DNA from: Arbacia lixula
Lineage: Eukaryota; Echinodermata; Echinoidea; Arbacioida; Arbaciidae
Reading direction: 5' to 3'
DNA: 64,000 bases
Assembly (NCBI GenBank): GCA_963669155.1
Contig: OZ022584.1
Location: 11,574,072-11,638,071 of the forward strand
Position numbers and translations under genes: made by a program. Positions 37,801 to 45,860 of this stretch are shown piece after piece (position 1 is the first letter of the stretch; every line of letters begins with the position of its first letter). A model generated the notes under the pieces. The model had not been told where the DNA came from and made no database searches. It saw only the letters and a program-made list of their open reading frames with translations.

Positions 37801-40800
37801 GGTATTTATGAAATGACATGACGAGCTTCTAGGGGCTGTATCTCACTAATATGTCAAGCTTTCACTCTGAAATTTCAGTATGTTGTAGCTGAGTCTACTA
37901 GCTTTCGGGATGGTCGCCTCCGTTTTTTAATCAGATGTCGGGATCATGCCGAAATTTCCATTGAAACTTGAAATTGTGGTATCAAAATCGAAACGAGATA
38001 AACACGTAAGCTTTTGTAGAATAACGCCATCTACAGTTTAAAGCATTATAGTTATAATAAAAACGCTGACAGAATCTATAATGAAAATTTCACAGTATCT
38101 TTGTTTCATAGACTTGTACAAAATGATTTGATTTTAACGTGAACAGTCAGCCGTGACGTCATCTAGGTGGCATTTTGTGTTTTTGCCATGAAAAGATGTT
38201 ATCAACGATGGTGCAAATCATTTTCATGGTATTTTCTGGAGTGGGTAGGGTCATTAATTCATTCCTTTTGCAAAGTGGTTTTTGCCTCCTTCTCCTATTC
38301 TTTACTTTACTTTGTCCTTCTCTTTAATAGTCTCTTCACCATTTTTTTTTTCTGACGAACTTTTTTTTTATAAGTGACTATTATTAACATGTTGTTAGCA
38401 CATTAAACGTGACCATTTCAGACAAATCTCTGACATGTTAGTATGTTGCAGGTGCGCTTTGACCTTTCTTCATCGTTGCCCCTGAATTTTAATGACTAGA
38501 TAATATCACCGTACATCTGTCAGAACTTAGCATGAATTTGCATTGACAGACCACCTCATACTTGTACACAAGTATTTCTCGTTTTTCTTTCTGTTTTTGA
38601 TAAAGGCATTTTTTTTCCTCATAGCGGTATGTGTAAAAATATGTTTCTAATGATGCATCACATGCACAGGATGAAATGATGAAAGGAGTAAATTGAAATT
38701 TAAAAACAAAAAGGGTACACAACATATGGAGCACCTCGCATGTGACTTCACAAAATCAAAACTTTCAAACATCACAACTTTCTTATTCTTAGACAAATCT
38801 TCGTGAAACCTTCACTTATATGTTTCTTTCATGTTTCTGCTTTTATTGGAACCAGCTTATCTTCACTAAGAACTATCCCTTTAATATACACAAAGTAGCA
38901 CTTTGGTGAGCACTTGAAATATTACTGTTGTGCACCAAGTCAAACCAATTATGTAATTTATAGTCCACAAAATATCAATGTGTGGGATAAAAGCAGTATC
39001 AACTCAGCCATGAAGTAGCATCATTGTTGTTGCGGATTCATACATAATTCTATATTATCATGCAATGTTCCAGATCTCCTGCTTGGCAAATATTTAATTT
39101 TGTTAATGTAAGAATCAGTCATTAATGTAATTTGGTAGGCCAAATGGTGAATGGTTAAATTCTATTCAAACCTCTGTCATTTGTTGATAGATATACTATG
39201 CACAATCCATTGTATTTATAATTTACTATAACCTTTTTAATTGTTAATTGTAATTAATCCTTGGACAAAACGGGAAACCCATGCTTGTTTAACATGTACA
39301 TGGTAAACTGAATTCAAATAACAAATCAATACAGTCATATAGAATGTATCTACCTGCATGGTTTTATACCAGTCACTACGCAACATCCTCTCAACCTCTA
39401 AGCTGCTTCCATGCTCCAAGATATCCTGTGGGAAGCAAAGAATGAGTAAAGAGGGAGGGAAAGGCAGAGAGGAAACAAGAGATGGTGAAAGCCCAAGAGA
39501 GAGAGAGAGAATGAAGAGGAGAATGGAGAAAGAGAGAAAATATACATGTACACACAAAATGAATACAGAGTGAGCAAGAGGTGATTGGAAAGGGAAAAGC
39601 AAACAAGGAGAAAAAAGAGAGTGAGAGTAAATCAGACATATGGGGGAGTGAAATGTGTACCAAATGATCATCTTCTCGACATTCTTTTTTTTTTGATGGA
39701 TGGTGCAAGCAATCCCCCTAACCCTAACATTAAAGGGAATATGCTGTACTGGGAAGACAAAAATGCCTTCAAAATGTGATCGTGAGCAATCTTCTTGCCA
39801 ATGGTCTTAAATTTGTGATTAAATCACTAATTACTCCAAATGTGGATAATTTGAGAGCAAATAACTTTCATCAGCAAGTTTCTAAAATGGGCAATACATG
39901 AATTTTAGACCACTGGCAAGAAGATTGCTCATGATCACATTTTGAAGGAATTTTTGTCTTCCCAGTACAGTATATTCTCATTAACCCCCTCCTCTATCTC
40001 ACAATGATGAAACTATTGAAATAAAAGCGATCCAGACTTGATGATGAAGGTAAAATTATCCACCAATGAGTATGGCCTCTGATCACGACCACTACTAGCC
40101 CTTGCCTTTTAGTTGGTCATGGCTGACCACTCAGTGCCAGCCCTACTCACCAGGATGACTCGATGGCAGTGGGCCCCTGCCTTGATGTCGTACAAGTCAT
40201 CGACGTCCGATGGCTTGGTGATTTCCTCCGGCAGAGCCTTGATGGCCGCAGAGGCCTTGCGGAAGGCCAGCGCCCTCGACTGGCTGTTATCAGCCAGGTT
40301 GACATCAGCCGCCCTCTCCAGAATCTCAAGGGCATCCTGGGTATCAAATCAAATTCATTCGTTCATCAAACCATGTCTCCTTAACTTAACCCATTTGTGC
40401 CAGGTGCCAGAGGTTTTCTCTACTACAGTTTGGTTGCAAATATGCGACAGCGGCGCGTTACCCCTTAGTTGCAAAAATGTGACAGCGGCAGGTTAAGAGT
40501 TAAGGCATAACTCATGAGCATTCAATATTGACCAAATAGATTATTAGGAAAATAAGTAAATCCAGCAACCTTACAATGGGGGGGGGGGGGGGGGGTAAAC
40601 ATTAAAATAAAGCTTGCACCAAGATTTGGGGCATGACATTTTCCAGTCACAAATTCAAATTAAATGCCTCCAAAATATGTTAGCATGTGTCCGGGCCATT
40701 GGATATTCCTAACTTGGCACATCCTACAATCAAAGTTGAAGTATAATTGGCCATTGGACATTCCTAACTTGGCACACTCTTCAATCAAAGGTGAAGTATA

Positions 40801-43800
40801 AACATGTTTGATTGGTGCTGTCCAGTTTGCTTCCTGTTCAGAATGTAGGAAGAGGAGAAATAGTCTATAATAATATAATAGTCTTTAATAATAAATGGAG
40901 CCAAATAAAGCCGTTCAGATTTGAAAAGTTTAACAACTTTGGAGCTACGGTAGTCTCCAATTTTATGCATAAGATCCCTAGCCCTTTAAAAAAAAAAGAA
41001 GAGAGAAGTGATTACATAGTATGTAAAGGAAATTACTTTTGAGATAGGTACGGACACAACTAGGCTAGTGTCCAATTTTAAACTATGTGTGAATACCCCC
41101 CCCCCCCCCCCCCATACATATATTTGCTTTTGAGATGAAATTATAACTTACTGTGAACTTCTTGTTGGGGTGATTCAGTGGAGTGATCCTCTGGCAGGTG
41201 AATTTGCGATTCCTTCGCTTGTTCTCTCCCTCCTCTTCATCATCAGCAGTCGGATCACCCTGTAGTAATAAAGTTATGGGCCCTTATTCAAAACGATGAT
41301 TTGACTAAATATGTGTACTTAATCTGGACTAACTTTATGGGACAGCAAATAAAACAACATGATATTTCTTTATTGATTAATATAACTGATATTGTCCTCC
41401 GAATCACTTTGGTATATTGAGTCTGTCCACATAATTATTTTAGCGATCAATTGAAATTACCCACTGTTGTGATTCTGTAATGAAAAACATTAATTTTGTA
41501 AAAGCATCATAGCATTGATTTTGCGCCCCCTAACGTTGGTCTACGTTTAGTACGCAGTCTAAATTAAACCAACATTGTAAATATGGGCCATTGGTGATAG
41601 AGAGGTGGTACAGAACAATGGTCTCTTAAAACACACTGCAGCTTTGTATGAATATAATTTTATGTTTTTCTGAGCTGTTTCCCTGATTTTTCAGCTTTAA
41701 AGACAGGGTGTCCCATTTTCAAAAGTCATGAAACTCTGCAGGAATCAGCAGTATACCCAACGATAACATGTATGAAATCTCACAGTTACAGCTTCACAAA
41801 CATTTTCAGAGGAGAAGTGAACAACTATGCTTGTTTACATTTGAACCACTATGAGCATAGTCTACATTCATAATTATTATGTCCCTCTCAGTCTCAGCGC
41901 ACAATGCAAGTGTAAACGCATGCACCGAGAAACGGTCAGATGCGGACCATAGCGCAAAGCGGTCTCCGGTTTCTAGGCTTTAGATTTCAGACGACCTGCT
42001 CAAAACCTCACAATCTACTGATCGCTATAAATTCGCCTAACGCAGTCTCCAGTTCTATTATTGGGATGGAAGTTCTAATACAGTATCTTCTTCCACTTTC
42101 CGTGGTTTTTACCAAATTTGTTTGTCCTCTTTTAATGATAGAGAGAATTCATAACCATTCTTCAACTTACAGGTTTCCTTTCTTGGAGTCTGTGTTCATC
42201 TGTGACTTCCACCGGACTGCCTTCCTCTATGCACGCCGTAAACCATTTCAGAGAGAGCAGCTCTGCTTTCTTGGCAAAATCCAGCACATCAAAGTCTGCA
42301 ATTCGACGGTTAACTGAGATCCGCTGGAGAATGCTGATGACATGGTCTCTGGTGTTGATTTCAGACACAACATGGGTGACAGCATCGCTGTGGGTAATAT
42401 GATACATTACACATACTTTAACAGGCATGAGACAGAGAAATTTGTAAAAAAAAAAGAAAAAGAAGAAATTCGTGGCCCCCCTGGGGAGGGTGTGGGATGG
42501 GGGTTCCCTTTCCCACATTGGGAACATTTTGGAATTTAAGGTATGCAAAAAGAACCCTTTTGATGCATTCTACAATCAAATTTTACTATTTTGAGGGTTA
42601 TTTTGTATTTGTAGATAGTTCTACTTGAACATCAAATTGAAAGGAATGCATTGTGTCAATCTCTTATACCTACTCTAATTTTATCCACAAAAAAACCAGG
42701 TGATGTCTTGATTCTTCTAAACAGTCTTCATTTTGTTGTTAAAGAAAGTACACCATACACCCTACAAGTATGTCACATACTTTTAATATGGAATGATTCA
42801 CAATAAAAGATTATTTGTTTAAATCATCTTCCAAGAGCACACTTTTTGTCACAATACAGAGTCAAAGTGCCCTTGAATTCCATGGCACAATCAAAGAAAT
42901 TACTCTCCATTTCCCATTTCTATTCAATTCAAAATTGTTATTTTTATCAAAGCATATTTACACAGCCAATAGTGACATTGCACATGTTTATGAAGATGAG
43001 TCTGCTTGCTGCATGCGCAAGCAAAATTTTACTTCATTTTCTTTGTAGTATTTTCAGCTGTTAAAAGAGGGTAGTGGATATGCAAAAATAATAAAATTTC
43101 TGACATTGTCAGCAAAGATTGCGGAATAAACAGTTAAATGATTGTATGAAAAAGAAAAGCAAACAGATTGAATTTTAATTAAACAATAGCAATCAAGATG
43201 ATAACATTTGTAAAATGGGACATTTTTCTTCTTCTTATACATATGCCTACTATCAGTACGTATACGAAGAAGAAAAATGTCCCATTAGGCATAAGACTAT
43301 GTTCTAGTTCATGGAAAAATGACATAACACGCATCCGATTAGAGTAGACTTACAAGTAGTAGACAATATACCCTTTGTCGAACTCGTAATCGTATATTTC
43401 ATGTAACTATATAGAATGCTCCATCCTGTATGATGAGTGTGTCTCAATCCGGCCCCCTAGTTTTCTTTTGAATATATTCGTCCAAATATATTCGTGTCCA
43501 AATACACGCCACTTGGGCCGGTTTTAAGGCAAGGGTATGCATTAAGCCATTGGTAGGGGCCGGTTTGTAGAATAATTAGTAGGCCTATAGACTTTGTAAT
43601 TGTATACATAAATACACAACAAATCGTGCATGCAAACTTCAATAATGCGTATTGAGCAGAAATACGCAGTGCCGAAAGGGTAGGGGCCAGTTTGTGGACC
43701 CACTCACTATAGCGTCACTCAGTGTGCCAGGGCCAGTGCACAGTCAGTCGCCAGTACAGTGGCAGTGCAGCATAGAATACACTAAAGCCAATGGCAATGC

Positions 43801-44043
43801 ACTTGGTGGCAGTACAGTGGCAACGAGTGTATACATACGACCGGCAACGAACCTCAACTCTGATGATATAGCAAATCCATTCTTTCGTGCTAATCTCTTC
43901 AGTTGATCCAGGCGTCCTCTCTGAATCCTTGCGTGAACGAAAAATATAACAATTTCTGGGTACTTGACCTCATATTCTTCTTCATCTTTCTGATGATGTG
44001 AAAACTTCCTTCGTTTGCTCCAGGTATGCCAGGGCGCTGCCAT
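25849..44043 (-). CDS. POLM: DNA polymerase X family, Pol mu/TdT type, complete, 9 exons
   Basis: CDS complement(join(25849..25935, 26882..27437, 28458..28590, 29091..29214, 39354..39425, 40151..40336, 41152..41259, 42171..42387, 43853..44043)) gives 557 aa from ATG at 44043 to TGA; phases are consistent at every junction. Visible domains: N-terminal BRCT (about residues 27-120), 8-kDa/HhH region with FGCGKSTAVRW (about 264-274), GGFIRGKDSGHDVDF (catalytic Asp351 and Asp353), third carboxylate in RRVDFVI (Asp481), GWTGSKMF (496-503), and a C-terminal EEIF...EERNC. A BRCT domain together with a long loop-1 region (about 386-405) points to Pol mu or TdT, not Pol beta or lambda. Such enzymes fill or extend ends in non-homologous end joining in the nucleus. 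Residues about 420-472 form a Ser/Gly/Pro-rich insertion before the last catalytic strand. The donor after exon 1 (GTTCGT) is weak. Whether it is called POLM or DNTT is a matter of phylogeny. Confidence 0.92.
26104..26214. mobile_element. Short foldback repeat in the last polymerase intron
   Basis: The left arm GGGCCTGAAATCAACATCAC, with gtgattgcaatc, is mirrored on the right by gattgcaatcac and then atctcaggctcc. About 110 bp, non-coding, probably a very small MITE. No clear target duplication. Confidence 0.5.
27478..27672. mobile_element. Truncated relative of the CTGTATACGCC MITE
   Basis: It carries the same TTCGCGAA-rich interior as 13001-13219 and ends GGCGCATACAG followed by TA at 27673-27674. 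The left terminus is missing. It lies 40 bases into the intron from the polymerase exon ending at 27437. Confidence 0.6.
29880..30793 (-). repeat. 3' LTR of the Gmr1-type element
   Basis: 914 bp with 6-bp inverted ends TGTTAC/GTAACA. Compared with 36266-37179, I saw one difference (C at about 29940 against G). On the element's sense strand an AATAAA lies about 60 bases before the LTR end, suitable for transcript polyadenylation. Confidence 0.95.
30794..30805 (-). other. Polypurine tract of the Gmr1-type element
   Basis: On the minus strand ATGGGGGAAAG directly abuts the 3' LTR start (TGTTAC). This is the expected place for the plus-strand primer of reverse transcription. Confidence 0.85.
31277..36106 (-). 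CDS. Gag-Pol polyprotein, 1609 aa, integrase before RT
   Basis: One intact frame. Order by residue: SAP-like N-terminal helices (about 13-55); Glu/Arg-rich coiled coil (about 78-158); capsid with a SCAN-like stretch (about 185-340, includes PEAYRQKFR); CCHC knuckle C397-C400-H405-C410; aspartic protease with DTG at 487-489 and LLGND at 556-560; linker with a tandem duplication (about 575-624); integrase with HHCC zinc module (H754, H761, C791, C794), catalytic D825, D884 and E920 (DD35E) and a GPY module at about 1057-1060; reverse transcriptase with YIDD at 1343-1346; RNase H with D1492 and D1561, ending in the usual IADALSR. It codes for particle assembly, cDNA synthesis and integration. 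No frameshift separates gag from pol. All catalytic residues I looked for are present. Gmr1-like elements share this reversed integrase/RT order. Confidence 0.96.
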   Translation of the reverse strand: MSTFDAKAFAERTDLSHTDLERLRKCNLIAIAQHLNVELTQGMKKAEILDSVASHMTVRQQTQPAEQPQAMGGSDQTQLELAKMEFEREKMRLEFEREQRQQEAGEKQRLREAEAEEKQRQREAEAEREQRQLEAQIEMRRLEMEMKLRELEFSKTRAQESKSHTFDVAKNVRLVPKFEEDRVDKYFVSFEKVASTMKWPQEFWPMLLQSVFAGKAADVYSSLSAEQSCNYATVKKAVLNAYELVPEAYRQKFRNTSRKPGQTHVEFAREKEMMFDRWYGSLKVGEDFDSLREVVLLEEFKKNVASNVRSHLDDHKITDLKKAAQMADEYELTHKNDNRPSFRNFSGYRGKNQNDAQKSTGQAKDTQSKGGNTSSGSPPASKNPSDNSGTAKPPPTCFHCNKKGHLKAQCWKLQNKEKKEVGFVMPKSVLPEESVPGRDRQVIENRPFNFDDKHTQVDQKYRSFLSEGMVAPSSSGEAGKPVVILRDTGSNQTLLVEGSVTLPPESALNAKALIQPIFGSCITVPLYKVDLKCDLVSGPVTVGVIPELPMRGVDCLLGNDLAGDKVVASPGVSEQPVEVTEAEQLQVKFPGIFPDCVVVLEKPVEVPETENLQEEVPGIFPACVVTRSQARRDAHDDADCVDVEENTGVWLAETFFKDLNEGGAVLGSEASSGELFSKSSLVQAQQADMELKGLSQTACSEAEAVNVPECYYVKDDILMRKWRPPLRPADEDWTVVHQIVVPPCYRNEILRIAHELPVGGHLGVRKIKDRIMRHFYWPKLSRDVAEFCKTCHTCQVVGKPQPSIKPAPLIPIPAFDEPFTRVLADCVGPLPRTRSGHRFLLTIMDMSTRFPEAIPLRNITAKTVVEALVQFFTRYGLPKEIQSDQGSNFMSNMFQEVMYQLGIKQLKSSAYHPQSQGALERYHQTLKTMIRAYCEEHPEDWDKGIPCLLFATRDSPNESMGFSPFELVYGHEVRGPLKLIKERFMSQDDEVNLLDYVSKFRERLFKACEVARGHLKTSQESMKKKADKNAKVRTFKPGDKVLVLLPLQGEPLKAKFSGPYCVKKKLNDVSYVIGTPDRRKDQRVCHVNMLKEYFERETSQPVGVIQVVNDEEVDVVESDVDMSESDVNMSEPPSVRLSNTEVLGKTQEVLSYLPEDQRKDVTDLLHEFGDVCKDKVGCTPLTVHDVDVGDARPIKQHPYRLNPDKLAKVREEVQFMLENDIIEPSQSSWSSPIVMVPKPDGSQRFCIDYRKVNAVSKTDSFPIPRLEDCIDRVGNSAFVSKIDLLKGYWQVPMTDRAKEISAFATPDGLFQCKVMPFGMKNSPATFQRLTNQVIAGLDHCVVYIDDILVFSDTWSDHIQHLRLLFDRLHKANLVINLAKSEFAKAKVTYLGHIVGQGQVLPREAKVEAILSFPIPQTKKELLRFLGMAGFYRKFVPNFSTVVSPLTNLLKGKVKYIWSDECQNAFVKLKSIMANEPVLAAPNFSKPFKVAIDASDVGVGAVLLQDDDDGIEKPVSYFSKKLNKYQKKYSTIEKEALSMILALQQFEVYLTNSKGEIILYTDHNPLVFLDRFKTKNSRIFRWSLLIQPYALKIVHVSGKNNVIADALSRV
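36243..36260 (-). other. Primer-binding site, tRNA-Pro type
   Basis: On the minus strand TGGGGGCTTGTCCGGGAA lies five bases (AAATT) downstream of the 5' LTR end. It closely matches the complement of the 3' end of tRNA-Pro, the primer also used by some gammaretroviruses. Confidence 0.85.
36266..37179 (-). repeat. 5' LTR of the Gmr1-type element, with promoter
   Basis: Same length (914 bp) as the 3' LTR and almost identical. On the sense strand a TATA-like run GTATATATATGAG (complement of about 36832-36845) could act as the core promoter. A 63-codon frame occurs in both LTRs but has no protein-like features. Confidence 0.93.
39730..39984. mobile_element. TTAA-flanked MITE, family C (AGGGAATATRCTGTACTGGG), copy 1
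   Basis: TTAA at 39730-39733 and 39981-39984. Left end AGGGAATATGCTGTACTGGG pairs with the complement at the right. The inner block gcaatcttcttgccaatggt faces its complement. Relatives are at 47198-47430 and 62068-62457. It sits in a polymerase intron. Confidence 0.87.
40385..40505. repeat. Short foldback repeat, related to 60213-60345
   Basis: Starts ttaacccatttgtgccagg and ends in a gacagcggcaggttaagagtt block. The interior motif gttgcaaatatgcgacagcgg recurs near-inverted around 60225-60265. Both copies are bounded by ttaa-type sequence and look like members of one small MITE family. A shorter related foldback with 'ttaactcttgcgtgcc' and 'ggcacacaaagggttaa' is at 58180-58276. Confidence 0.45.
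40695..40801 (+). repeat. Two-copy tandem repeat, about 54 bp unit
   Basis: The unit ggccattggatattcctaac, then ttggcacatcctacaatcaaag, is repeated once with a few changes (second copy from about 40749). It lies in a polymerase intron with no further significance seen. Confidence 0.65.
41890..42090 (-). repeat. Dispersed repeat, inverted relative of 18989-19300
   Basis: On the minus strand it reads gatactgtattagaactt followed by the same blocks seen at 18989. It lies between polymerase exons 2 and 3. Function unknown. Confidence 0.5.
43211..43290. repeat. Strong 80-bp hairpin in polymerase intron 1
   Basis: Arms ATGGGACATTTTTCTTCTTC and its complement GAAGAAGAAAAATGTCCCAT face each other across a loop of about 22 bases, with further pairing inward (ttatac and gtatac). 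No family relative is seen in the window. Confidence 0.7.
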
Positions 44044-44730
44044 GTTGAAATTGCTGCCTCGATCGAACTAATTGTCCTTCATGTATTTTTACCAATGTAC
44101 TTTTTACCACAATAAGCACTTGAAAATATTCTTGTTCAGTTAATTTAATTTAATTACATTAAAGTTAATATGTTCAATGAAAATTGTGTTTGTTTATGAT
44201 TTTTTGTGCTCTAAAAGAGACGATATAACAAATTGAATAGTGTCAAAATCGTCTGCTTCAAAATACGTGCCAGCGCTTGAGCTCAGCGCAGCAGGTAGCA
44301 GCACTGACCATCTCGCATAGGTGTCCGTCACAGAAACCGTGCGTATCGCGAGCTCTCCCTCGCTTCGCCTCAGGCAGGCCCCTCATATCAGCGAGAAGCA
44401 ATGAGCAGTCATACGTATGTACATTGGTACTTAAGTTACTCGCTTGTAAACTCCTTTGCTTTATCCTTGACCTTGAACTATTTAATTACACCGTGACCTA
44501 GCTATTTAGCTGGACTGACTTAATACGTGCGAGATTAAATGTTTCCACTTTCCAGCAGTAGTCGACCATTTTGTTTTACTGCAGTACTACTGTACTAACT
44601 ATGCTGGCATGACTGGCATGGCTGCCTCACTGAATCTGGAGGGACACCACTGCCATCGACTTGGGATCACTTTCCTGGGAACAAAACTTCAACTTTGAGT
44701 TCAACTTTAAGACCATGGCTGGTTAAGTGA

Positions 44731-45045
44731 ACTGCATGTGAAGATCAATTTGTTACAATTTCAGAAGTCGATAAGACGATAAAATTTGATGGTAAGTCGA
44801 TCGTAACGTCACGACACTAGACAAGACTCAACAACGTGAACTCTGCTGTGTCATTGTCAGTCTGTGCCATATTGATTGCTGATTGCATGTGAAGATCACG
44901 ATCAATTTGTTCAAAATTTCAGAAGTCGATAAGACGATAAAACTTAATAATGGTAATAGTACTTTTAGTAGATCGTAAAGTCACAACAGACAATTAATTA
45001 AGACTTTCAATTTTGAACTCAGTCAGTGCCACATATTGATTGCTG
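44731..45045 (+). repeat. Tandem duplication, about 155-bp unit, upstream of SMIM8
   Basis: The block gcatgtgaagatcaatttgtt, then cagaagtcgataagacgata, recurs about 150 bases later, followed each time by gtaa..., cgtaa(c/a)gtcac and ttgattgctgattg. The first copy carries a good donor (GATG|GTAAGT at 44792). In the second this reads ATG|GTAATA. Confidence 0.7.
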
Positions 45046-45537
45046 ATTGAGCAATTGATCTGTGCAATTAACTCATTCCTTGCTTGATCACATTTACAAT
45101 TGGGGGCTGATTCCCTGGTCCGGTTGGAATGTCAAAATTTGCTAATTAATTGCAATAACCAAAGTGATGTTACTGAATTGCACCCTAAGAGGAAGTTGGA
45201 GTTTGTTCATATTACAACTTACCAGTAGAACTTAGAAGTACTAGTTTCCAAGTGAAAAAAAAGCCAGCCCGCACAAATATACCCAAGAAAACCGATAACA
45301 ATTAGAGGGTAAAAAAACAAAAATACACAAAAGATTAAGGCCGCTCGATCATACTCATAGCTAGGAACCAGATAATGAGCTGAAAGGCTGACTGAGCTGA
45401 TTGAGCTGAACCAAGGCAAGCAGAACGTGGTTCAATTAGTAGCCAAACGATCTATGAACATGGCGGGGTATACGTACCAAAAATGTCAGAAATATTTTTC
45501 ACATGATCCATATATGCTGCATTTATTCATTGGCATC

Positions 45538-45700
45538 AGGGCCATGTTGCATAAAACTTACCATTGATGGTAACTTTGCTATCAATGGCAACTCCTATGG
45601 AAACCTTGAACTTGATTGGCTATCGGGCGGTGTTACCATGGAAGTTACCATTGAGGGCAGAGTTACCATTAATGCTAAGTGTTATGCAACAGGGTCCAGA
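45538..45700. mobile_element. Small MITE with GGGCCATGTTGCATAA termini
   Basis: The left end GGGCCATGTTGCATAA pairs with the right end TTATGCAACAGGGTCC. The interior repeats TTACCATTGATGG-like motifs in both orientations. It may be related to the GGGCCCC element at 1670. Confidence 0.7.
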
Positions 45701-45860
45701 TGCTGCCTGATGCACCATATAGTGCTATGATAAAATATATCTAACCATGCATGTATTTTTAAAAAAACATTTAAATTGACAAAAAGTATGCTAAATCAAT
45801 ATCCTAATTGAGCAATACCACTTTGGATTCCTTAACTTTCATTGTTGCTAATACAGAGAC

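Larger units (their letters stand above)
29283..38884. mobile_element. TTAA-flanked transposon, family B, split by an LTR retrotransposon
   Basis: The left end (TTAAGGGATAGTTCACCC at 29283) and the right end (complement of AACTATCCCTTTAA, ending 38884) are the two arms of the family-B foldback element. The arms extend to about 29445 and back to about 38700, with TGACGTCA-type and GAGCACCTCGCA blocks in the expected places. Without the 7.3-kb LTR element the host transposon would be about 2.3 kb, longer than the other two copies. Its extra interior is non-coding and includes a GTGCTCTGTCGCCAACGACA palindrome (about 29453) and CG-rich GCGTGCGCGTGCG stretches beside the insertion. Confidence 0.72.
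44044..45856. promoter_or_regulatory. Divergent region between the polymerase gene and SMIM8
   Basis: The two genes start head to head, with 1.8 kb between the ATG codons. The part at about 44270-44400 is richer in CpG than its surroundings and is a candidate shared promoter. A plausible non-coding SMIM8 first exon could end at 44791 before GTAAGT. I see no clear TATA box. The region also contains a tandem duplication (44731-45045) and a small MITE (45538-45700). Confidence 0.4.
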
